Part shown: in pieces, positions 1 through 6,144 of the stretch | Layout of the letters: each line of letters starts with the position of its first letter | Numbering within the stretch: the stretch's first letter is position 1 | NCBI GenBank assembly: GCA_012511375.1 | Contig: JAAZGF010000036.1 | Span: 1-9,394 of the forward strand | DNA: 9,394 nt | Direction: 5' to 3' | From: Candidatus Dojkabacteria bacterium | GTDB lineage: Bacteria > Patescibacteriota > Dojkabacteria > SC72 | Made by a program: the position numbers and the translations under genes | Notes under the pieces: model-generated | Databases searched by the model: none | Seen by the model: the letters and a program-made list of their open reading frames with translations, nothing else | Told to the model about the DNA's origin: nothing

Positions 1-2
1 AC

Positions 3-233
3 ATTGATGCTAATGAGAAAAGGTTAACAATTGATGGTAATGTAAAGAGAATAGCAAAGGTAATAGAAGGAGATGAAATTAGGATAAGGCCAGTTATAGA
101 GGTAAAAATAAAAATATCTGGAGAGATAAAGAGTATAGAGACTGTAATTGTAACAGATAGTATATACCCTGTAGTTTTGGGTAAAAACGATCTAAAAGGT
201 TATTTAATTGATACTAGTAAAACATTTAAATAA
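3..233 (+). CDS. RimB-like retropepsin-type protease, C-terminal fragment (PF05618/COG4067)
   Basis: This reading frame is open from the left window edge to a TAA at 231-233 and shows the last 76 residues; the start lies outside. The visible part matches the end of the family named 'putative ATP-dependent zinc protease' (PF05618), now seen as a retropepsin-like aspartyl protease fold. The clues are RPVIEVKI at about residues 30-37 and VVLGKNDLKGYLID at about 57-70, which correspond to the family's RPVIET and LLGRxALxGRFLVD segments. The catalytic Asp motif would be upstream of the window. In Pseudomonas, RimB of this family works with the RimK glutamate ligase on ribosomal protein S6. Here the gene sits one base before an ATP-grasp ligase, which supports a trimming role for this protein. 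That role is inferred; family membership rests on C-terminal pattern recognition only. Confidence 0.8.
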   Translation: MDANEKRLTIDGNVKRIAKVIEGDEIRIRPVIEVKIKISGEIKSIETVIVTDSIYPVVLGKNDLKGYLIDTSKTFK

Positions 234-234
234 T

Positions 235-1221
235 ATGAAAACTTACAAAGAATATTTAAAAGAAGCAGGAAATGTACATTTGGCATACTATGTACAGGCA
301 GCAGATAAGTTAGGGATTAGATACGAAGTCTTGGTTAAGAGCCTTTTGGCAAAGTTTCAGAATGAAGGAAAAAGTTGGTACATTATAAATACCGCTACCC
401 CACTAACCACCACAACTAGTACTACCATTTGCAAGAGGAAACAGTTAACAAACCTTGTCCTGAAAAAAGCAGGACTACCAGTTCCGATCCAAGAAGATTT
501 ACAAGTTCCAATAGATGCGATCAAGTTTTTTGCTGAATACAAGGATATAGTAATTAAACCCACACAGCAGTTAGGAGGCATAGGAATCACTATATTACCT
601 CAAAATGAGGAGCAGGTTCTTAAAGCTTTTCAAAATGCATTAGAGAAATCGAAGTCCTCTAGTAAAAGTAAAGTTCTAGGAGAAGAATTCATACAAGGAG
701 ATAACTACAGGCTCTTAGTTCTAGGTAATGAAGTTATTGGAGCAGTTCGCAGAAAAGCGGCCCATATTGTAGGAGATGGAAGAAACACAGTAAGAGAACT
801 AATTGCACAAACAAACAAATCCCGAGAAGAGTCTCTTCTTAAGCCAATTCCCATCGATAATGAAACTATTTTAAAATTAAAAAGAAGAGATCTTAACTTA
901 GAATCAATTCCAGAAGAAAATGAAGAAGTATCCCTAAGATACAATTGTAACCTTACTACAGGAGGAACTACTCAGGAATGCATGCAGGAAGTCCATGATT
1001 TTTACAAACAAATGGCAATAAAAGCAGTAAAAGCTGTTGGTGCAGAATTTGGAGGTGTAGATGTAATAGCAGAGAATATTTCTAGACCTAGTAAGTGTGC
1101 TATCAACGAAATTAACTACAATCCTGGTTTAAGAGTCCATTACCGAGTAGATAAAGGAGAGGTTGTTGATGTAGCATTACCAATAATGAAGTACATTCGA
1201 GATAAATATCTAAATTCATAG
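235..1221 (+). CDS. Stand-alone ATP-grasp amino-acid ligase, cyanophycin-synthetase central-domain type
   Basis: A 328-residue protein made almost only of an ATP-grasp domain. Visible elements are the pre-domain segment ending in KKAGLPVP (77-84), the ATP-binding VIKPTQQLGGIG (106-117), EEFIQGDNYRL (150-160), the VGDGRNTVREL segment (179-189), GGTTQE (243-248), GGVDVIAE (273-280), and the metal site NEINYNPG (291-298) with E292 and N294. The VGDG and GGTT segments are typical of cyanophycin synthetase and GshF-like ligases, which make peptide bonds through an acyl-phosphate. There is no N-terminal CphA domain and no Mur domain. I chose the ATG at 235, one base after the upstream stop, over a TTG at 208 that would overlap the protease gene by 26 bases. 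No Shine-Dalgarno is present, so translation is probably coupled. The protein looks catalytically intact; its substrates are unknown. It is a diverged paralogue of the next gene's central domain. Confidence 0.88.
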   Translation: MKTYKEYLKEAGNVHLAYYVQAADKLGIRYEVLVKSLLAKFQNEGKSWYIINTATPLTTTTSTTICKRKQLTNLVLKKAGLPVPIQEDLQVPIDAIKFFAEYKDIVIKPTQQLGGIGITILPQNEEQVLKAFQNALEKSKSSSKSKVLGEEFIQGDNYRLLVLGNEVIGAVRRKAAHIVGDGRNTVRELIAQTNKSREESLLKPIPIDNETILKLKRRDLNLESIPEENEEVSLRYNCNLTTGGTTQECMQEVHDFYKQMAIKAVKAVGAEFGGVDVIAENISRPSKCAINEINYNPGLRVHYRVDKGEVVDVALPIMKYIRDKYLNS

Positions 1222-1229
1222 TAATACAA

Positions 1230-2948
1230 ATGAACAAAATACAAGTTCTACAAGGACTAAACCTTCAGTCAGATATTTCTTCCATTATTATTACATTACA
1301 AAAGACAGATTCAATAACAAAACTCCTAGATTTAATCAAAGGTTTTCACCCTATATTTATGAAAGAGTACAAATTTGAAGATGGAAAGGTAATTATCAGA
1401 TCTAAACTAACTTTCCTTTGGAGAGAAATGGCAGAGACCTTAATACAACTCTCAGAAGAGAAGATATCTTACGAAGATGCTAAAGAGTATGTCCTCAACC
1501 AACTCATTAAACAGAGAGTTAAATCTATGTCCACGATTCCAATACTTCATACTGCACACACCCTACTCTATGAAGTGACTCCAACAGTAATAGAGAAAGA
1601 CTTAGTCCCATCTGCAGAAGAAGGATATAGCTATACATGGAATAGATATTATACATTGGGTAGTGGGAAAAATTCAGAGATTACTTGCTCAATATCTAGC
1701 AGTAAAGATTCACATTTTGCAGTTAAAACACAGAGAGATAAGTGGAGTACTAATGAATATATGCAAAGGATGGGTCTTGATATCCCTAAATGGGAAGTAG
1801 TGAAAGACAAGGACCATATAAAGAGAGTCTGGAATGATTATGAAAAACCTGTTGTTATCAAACCCACAGGATTAACTGGAGGTTCAGGTGTTACAGTTGG
1901 AATAAATAGCATAGAAGAAGCATTCAAAGCCTTTGATATTGCTCAGAAAAATACACTTAGGCACATAGATAAAAAATGGCAACAAAAAATAATGATTGAA
2001 GAGCAGGTAGAGGGAGACAAGAATGGAGCAGACTACAGGTTGCTCGTTATAGATGGTTGTTTAAAGGTTTGCACAAAAAGGATCCCTGCTTTTGTAATAG
2101 GAGATGGCAACTCCACTATTGAACAATTAATAGAGAAAGAAAATAAAGATCCTCGTAGGGATATCTCTAACCCTGCTCATACATTAAAACCAATCGTTAT
2201 AAATGACCCTATGACAAGATTATTAGAACAGAAAGGTTTAACACTTTCCTCTATTCCTAAAAAGAACGAACAGGTTTATGTAAGAAATGTAGCAAGTATG
2301 AGCCAAGGAGGCACAACCGAAGACTATACTGATAAAGTTAGTCCTGAAGTTAAGATTATGGTTGAATCTCTTGCCCAAAGTACTCATGCCTTCGTATTAG
2401 GAGTAGATGTAATAGCTAATGATATATCTAAACCATTAACAAAAGATAATGGAGGGATATTAGAAATCAATACCATGCCTGAGTCCTACCTTAATTTTTT
2501 CCCTACAATAGGCGAACAGAGAAAAGATGCTTTAGAGTTTTTTGTAAAAAGATTACTAAAAGATAATAAAACGAAGCAAATAGTTACAATTGGATATTTT
2601 GAAAAAGATATTCCTACCCTACTTAAAGAAAAGAACCCTTTTAAATCATATTTAAACAAGGGTGATACAGTCGGAGAATACAAGAATGAAGAAATAATAA
2701 TAAATGGATTAAGTATAAATAAGGGGATAGAAAAAACAAGAGCTATAGAAGCTTTAAAGATAAACGCTTCTCTTGATGCTATTATCATCCACCATAGAGA
2801 TTGGGAAGATATCGAAGAGATAGGTTTTGGGTTTGATAGAATAGATATGTTAATAATCAGTAAGAAATTAAGAGAAAGAAATGAGTATTTTAAAATTATT
2901 AAGAGATACAAAAAGAAAGGATTAATAGATAATATTAAAATCATTTAA
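1230..2948 (+). CDS. Cyanophycin-synthetase-like ligase with active-looking ATP-grasp and vestigial Mur domain
   Basis: A 572-residue protein with the domain order of cyanophycin synthetase (CphA, about 870-900 residues) but much shorter. Residues 1-130 resemble the CphA N-terminal domain, starting with IQVLQGLNLQS. Residues 135-445 are an ATP-grasp domain: VVIKPTGLTGGSGVTVG (208-224), GADYRLLV (266-273), KRIPAFVIGDGNSTIEQL (283-300), GGTTEDYTD (360-368), GVDVIAND (391-398) and ILEINTMPES (410-419), with E412 and N414 as metal ligands. Residues 449-545 align with the start of the CphA Mur-ligase domain, where IIINGLSINKG and IGFGFDRIDMLIIS recall DGIYIDGxLIxxG and LGFDRCDVGVVTN. The GTNGKTT nucleotide loop is missing and the rest of the Mur domain is absent. 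One ATP-driven ligation site should remain. Arginine addition, as in true CphA, is unlikely. The gene starts 8 bases after its neighbour with no Shine-Dalgarno. Confidence 0.85.
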   Translation: MNKIQVLQGLNLQSDISSIIITLQKTDSITKLLDLIKGFHPIFMKEYKFEDGKVIIRSKLTFLWREMAETLIQLSEEKISYEDAKEYVLNQLIKQRVKSMSTIPILHTAHTLLYEVTPTVIEKDLVPSAEEGYSYTWNRYYTLGSGKNSEITCSISSSKDSHFAVKTQRDKWSTNEYMQRMGLDIPKWEVVKDKDHIKRVWNDYEKPVVIKPTGLTGGSGVTVGINSIEEAFKAFDIAQKNTLRHIDKKWQQKIMIEEQVEGDKNGADYRLLVIDGCLKVCTKRIPAFVIGDGNSTIEQLIEKENKDPRRDISNPAHTLKPIVINDPMTRLLEQKGLTLSSIPKKNEQVYVRNVASMSQGGTTEDYTDKVSPEVKIMVESLAQSTHAFVLGVDVIANDISKPLTKDNGGILEINTMPESYLNFFPTIGEQRKDALEFFVKRLLKDNKTKQIVTIGYFEKDIPTLLKEKNPFKSYLNKGDTVGEYKNEEIIINGLSINKGIEKTRAIEALKINASLDAIIIHHRDWEDIEEIGFGFDRIDMLIISKKLRERNEYFKIIKRYKKKGLIDNIKII

Positions 2949-2949
2949 T

Positions 2950-3903
2950 ATGAAATATCTGATTATTGATAAAAGTCAAAGAGAAAAAGTAGAAGGAGTT
3001 GGAGATATCCCTACTGGCTCTGCCCGATTAATAGAGGAACTAGAATCGAGGAATATAGAATATGGTTTCATATATAATGACCAGTTAGAATTTCTTTTCA
3101 AAAATGGAGAGACTCAAATATTAGCAAATGGCATAGATATAACAGAATATAGTAATATTATTTTCAGAGGACATAGCTTAGATAATGAGATGGAGTATCA
3201 ATACAAAAGACACATCATTGACCATATAGATGAACATAATAATAAAGACCCAGAGAACAAAGTGCTTGTGCAAAATTCAGAAGCTATAAAAAATTTCCCC
3301 TACTACAATAAAATAGCTATCGCTATGTTCTGCTCTAAGAACGGGATCCCTCATTTTAATACATATTTTAAAACTGATGGAAATTACTTGTCTGATAGAG
3401 AAATGTTAAAAGAATATCCATTAATCATTAAGGAATACAGAGGGAAAAACAGATTGGAGATTATTAATGGAAAGGAGAAAATTAAGAAGAATGTTTTTAA
3501 ATTAAATGACAGCGAAGAATTAGAGCAGGAGGGACTAGTAGGACAGGATCTAAAAGAATTTTTCATACAAGAATTCTCAGACCAAGCGGAAGATTATAGG
3601 TTGTTTCTGAAACTAGGTAAAGTCATAGGAGGATGGAAAAGAAAAGCCTCCTCAGGATTTATGACTGTTAGTAAAGGTATTTATGAAATGTATAATAACC
3701 CCGATGATGAAATGAGGTTATTAGCAGAAAAAGTATCTGCACTACTAGAGGCCGACTTTATAGCTGTAGATTTTATGTATATTAGAAGCAAACCGCATGT
3801 ACAAGAATTCAGTTTTCATCCTGGATACAAAGCATACGAAACAAAAATAGAGGGAACTCCTGTAAATATTGCAGAAGCAATAATAACTGCATTCAAAGAG
3901 TAA
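2950..3903 (+). CDS. RimK-like ATP-grasp protein with altered metal-site residues
   Basis: A 317-residue protein of RimK layout. An N-terminal alpha/beta region (1-105) is followed by VQNSEAIKNF (107-116), an ATP-grasp lysine segment PLIIKEYRGKNR (157-168), FFIQEF (204-209), AEDYRLFLKLGKVIGGWKRK (213-232), ADFIAVDFMY (268-277) and QEFSFHPGYKAYE (285-297). RimK-type enzymes add amino acids, classically glutamate, to protein C-termini or small molecules using ATP. Two places differ from E. coli RimK: the glycine-rich KxxEGTQGIG loop has become KEYRGKNRLE, and the metal-binding E-x-N is E286-F-S288. The protein may therefore be a divergent ligase or have reduced activity. It begins one base after the preceding stop (TAA, T, ATG), which suggests coupled translation. 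Its TAA is one base from the stop of the convergent carboxypeptidase gene. RimK-like membership is fairly sure; substrate and activity are not. Confidence 0.82.
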   Translation: MKYLIIDKSQREKVEGVGDIPTGSARLIEELESRNIEYGFIYNDQLEFLFKNGETQILANGIDITEYSNIIFRGHSLDNEMEYQYKRHIIDHIDEHNNKDPENKVLVQNSEAIKNFPYYNKIAIAMFCSKNGIPHFNTYFKTDGNYLSDREMLKEYPLIIKEYRGKNRLEIINGKEKIKKNVFKLNDSEELEQEGLVGQDLKEFFIQEFSDQAEDYRLFLKLGKVIGGWKRKASSGFMTVSKGIYEMYNNPDDEMRLLAEKVSALLEADFIAVDFMYIRSKPHVQEFSFHPGYKAYETKIEGTPVNIAEAIITAFKE

Positions 3904-3904
3904 G

Positions 3905-5071
3905 TTACAATTCAACCTTTTTAAAAATCTCTTCCCATTTCTCTTTTGAGGGAACTCTCTTTGGTCTTCGTAGTAATCCTTCTCTAACCCACTCTACCTC
4001 CTCAAAACCTATCTTTCCAGCATAAAGTAATCCATACAAAGAAGAGTCTTTCTTTAGCCTATTTAGTACTCGTCTAAAACCTCTAAAGTAAGTAATATCC
4101 TTAGAATACATACCAGGAAAAGAAGTATCTCCTAATCCTCTCTTTACCCTATACACAACATCAAAGGCAGCATATTTTGGTAATATTCCATAAAGACAAT
4201 TGTATAATTGCCTAAAAGGCATGTCTTCTCCAACGTAGAGAGCATATATTAACGCTGCTTTTTTCCTTAACCAACTCTCTGTTAAAAGACCCATATCATA
4301 TTCATTCCAAGTAGCCAGCCCCTCTTCTACATCAAGATATGAAGGATTATTAGGTTTGCCAAAAGCTTCAAAACCAGACTCTAGACCATTTACACCTCTT
4401 AATACATGTGTACCTACTTCATGGACTAAGGTTTTTTTCAACTTAAACTTACTCCTCTCTATATTAGGATCTACTAAAACCTTCTTTGTTTTCATTCCTA
4501 CCTTAACTCCATTCTTTCCAATATTCATAGATTTTGCTAACGCCCAATCCTCTAGATCAAATTCTTGAAAAACCTGAGAGAAAACTCTTTCTATTTCATC
4601 ATAATGTAAATAGTCACTACTTAACCTCTTAACAGTCTTTGTACTTGCAATATTGTAAGAATCTACTTTACCTCTTAAAACCTTACTAGCATTTCTAAAC
4701 AGTATAGGGGTTGGCTTCCCATATCTTGCAATAGAGATATCTGTAATAATTTCATTATTCCCAACAGCATGCATAAAAGTAGAAGCCTCTCTTTTAGCCT
4801 CTATTAATCTTATATAAAAGTCAGAAATTCTTGGATCTACATCTGAGATTGATTCAATACCAGATAGTTTCTTAAATATATTTTCATTGTTGTTTTTAAT
4901 AATCCTATACTGAAAGACTGGATTGTATCTATCTGAATTAAAAAACTTTTTCTTTTCTGATTCTAAGTTTACAGGGGTAAAAACTAAAGCTGTAGGTATT
5001 TTAAGTTCATTTAGCAACTCCGTTATACTCTCTAGGCTTATACTATTTTTTCTCTTCTTTAATATAGACAT
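3905..5071 (-). CDS. DUF1704 zinc carboxypeptidase (QEGLA-motif / MATCAP family)
   Basis: A 388-residue predicted metallopeptidase. The HExxxH motif is HEVGTH at 217-222 (H217, E218, H222). About 30 residues later comes EEGLATWNEY (249-258), the family's QEGLA signature with Gln replaced by Glu; E250 is the expected third zinc ligand. RGLGDTSFPGMYSKDITYFRG (311-331) is the usual C-terminal family segment. Bacterial members are named 'flavohemoglobin expression-modulating QEGLA motif protein' (TIGR02421). Animal members (MATCAP/KIAA0895-like) remove C-terminal tyrosine or glutamate from tubulin. No signal peptide is seen, so it should act in the cytoplasm. It is the last gene of the trpS-like/mreB cluster, 33 bases after mreB, and faces three amino-acid ligases; removing ligated residues is the natural inference. 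The AAGG before the ATG is too close to serve as a Shine-Dalgarno; a TAAAAT box 7 bases upstream suggests its own leaderless transcript. Confidence 0.88.
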   Translation of the reverse strand: MSILKKRKNSISLESITELLNELKIPTALVFTPVNLESEKKKFFNSDRYNPVFQYRIIKNNNENIFKKLSGIESISDVDPRISDFYIRLIEAKREASTFMHAVGNNEIITDISIARYGKPTPILFRNASKVLRGKVDSYNIASTKTVKRLSSDYLHYDEIERVFSQVFQEFDLEDWALAKSMNIGKNGVKVGMKTKKVLVDPNIERSKFKLKKTLVHEVGTHVLRGVNGLESGFEAFGKPNNPSYLDVEEGLATWNEYDMGLLTESWLRKKAALIYALYVGEDMPFRQLYNCLYGILPKYAAFDVVYRVKRGLGDTSFPGMYSKDITYFRGFRRVLNRLKKDSSLYGLLYAGKIGFEEVEWVREGLLRRPKRVPSKEKWEEIFKKVEL

Positions 5072-5078
5072 ACCTTGT

Positions 5079-5084
5079 ATTTTA
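5079..5084 (-). promoter_or_regulatory. Possible -10 box for a leaderless DUF1704 transcript
   Basis: TAAAAT on the minus strand, five of six matches to TATAAT, ends 7 bases before the ATG at 5071, so transcription would begin at about the start codon. I see no convincing -35 box in the AT-rich sequence upstream. In an AT-rich genome such a match can arise by chance. Support comes from the same 7-base spacing at the PEGA gene. Confidence 0.3.
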
Positions 5085-5104
5085 CATAAATAATTATTTT
5101 AATA

Positions 5105-6124
5105 CTATCTTCTAAATTCTTTATTGAATGAAAAAACTCTTTCTCCTGTAGCTAGTAGTTCTAAAGCTATCCCTGTACCCTTGGCAACACAATAAAGAGG
5201 TTCATCTGCTACATGTGCTGGTACCCCTGTTGCTTTAGAGAAAAGTTTGTCTAAATTCCTTAATTTAGATGTACCTCCACTCATAACCATTCCTCTATCA
5301 ATAATATCGGCAGAAAGCTCTGGGGGAGTTTTCTCTAAGACCATTTGGATACTCCTTATTATACTTCTTAATGGTATCTCTACTGCTTTTGCTACATCAT
5401 TTGAATCAACAACTATTGATTTAGGCATACCTGCTCCTAAGTCTCTTCCTCTTACTTCCATTTCCTTAGGATCCTTGACCTCAACAGCAGACCCTATTTT
5501 AATCTTAATATTCTCTGCTGTTTGCTCCCCTACCAATATCCCTTTCTTCTTTCTCATAAATGATATTATTGCTTCATTTATCCCATCTCCTGCCATTCTT
5601 AAAGACTCGTACTCTACTATTCCATCCAAAGACATAATAGCTACTTCTGTAGTACCTCCTCCCATATTTACAATCATGTTTCCTGTTGATTTCTCAATTG
5701 GTAAGCCTGCTCCTAATGCTGCAAGCAATGGCTCTGGTAAAAGGGTTGTACTCTTAGAACCAACTGCATTAGCTGCTTTTAATACTGCTCTTTGCTCTAC
5801 CGTAGTTATTCCAGCAGGAACACTCATAACAATATCTGGCTTAAAAAACCTTGATTTACCTAGAGCTCTGTCAAAAAAATGTCTCAATAAAGCCTCTGTT
5901 ACTCTAGAATCAGCTATAACTCCATCTTTTAAAGGCCTTTTTGCAACTATATTCTCCGGTGTTTTACCTATCATCTTCTTTGCTTTTTCTCCTACAGCAA
6001 TAACGGTAAATGAGTTAACATCTATTGCAACAACAGTAGGCTCTATCAAGGCGATACCTTCACCTTGTACAAAAACAACGGAATTTGCTGTCCCTAGATC
6101 TATACCTAGTTTTTTCCCTATCAT
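5105..6124 (-). CDS. mreB: MreB/Mbl actin-like cytoskeletal protein
   Basis: A 339-residue bacterial actin of normal family length. MreB polymerises under the membrane with ATP and guides peptidoglycan synthesis and cell shape. The phosphate-1 loop is GIDLGTANSVVFV (7-19, D9 present), then VPAGITTVEQRAV (102-114), the catalytic-Glu segment PEPLLAALGAGLP (130-142, E131), phosphate-2 NMGGGTTEVAIMSL (153-166), GEQTAENIKIKIGSA (199-213) and the adenosine segment MSGGTSKLRNLD (281-292). One oddity is that the Asp normally before the phosphate-2 glycines (VVDIGGGTTE) is Asn153. The start at 6124 gives the standard MIGKKLGIDLG opening; AGAGAG a few bases upstream is at most a weak ribosome site. The gene lies 20 bases after the trpS-like gene and 33 before the DUF1704 gene on the same strand. 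mreC and mreD are not adjacent. Confidence 0.96.
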   Translation of the reverse strand: MIGKKLGIDLGTANSVVFVQGEGIALIEPTVVAIDVNSFTVIAVGEKAKKMIGKTPENIVAKRPLKDGVIADSRVTEALLRHFFDRALGKSRFFKPDIVMSVPAGITTVEQRAVLKAANAVGSKSTTLLPEPLLAALGAGLPIEKSTGNMIVNMGGGTTEVAIMSLDGIVEYESLRMAGDGINEAIISFMRKKKGILVGEQTAENIKIKIGSAVEVKDPKEMEVRGRDLGAGMPKSIVVDSNDVAKAVEIPLRSIIRSIQMVLEKTPPELSADIIDRGMVMSGGTSKLRNLDKLFSKATGVPAHVADEPLYCVAKGTGIALELLATGERVFSFNKEFRR

Positions 6125-6144
6125 AATAATACTCTCTTAAATAA

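Noticed and set aside
208..234. TTG start at 208 for the first ATP-grasp gene
   Set aside because: It would overlap the protease gene by 26 bases and add residues that only translate the end of that gene in another frame. The ATG at 235 directly after the stop fits the operon pattern.
2486..2944. 152-codon open frame antisense to the CphA-like gene
   Set aside because: It lies wholly over a supported gene. Its hydrophobic, Ser-rich translation is what AT-rich Lys/Glu codons give when read backwards.
1230..2948. True cyanophycin synthesis as the function
   Set aside because: The arginine-adding Mur site is missing, and no cyanophycinase or isoaspartyl dipeptidase is present. The resemblance supports the ligase fold, not the product.
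5247..6140. 297-codon open frame on the + strand across mreB
   Set aside because: It is the antisense mirror of a well-conserved MreB coding sequence, and its translation is a Ser/Ile/Pro-rich string with no domain pattern.
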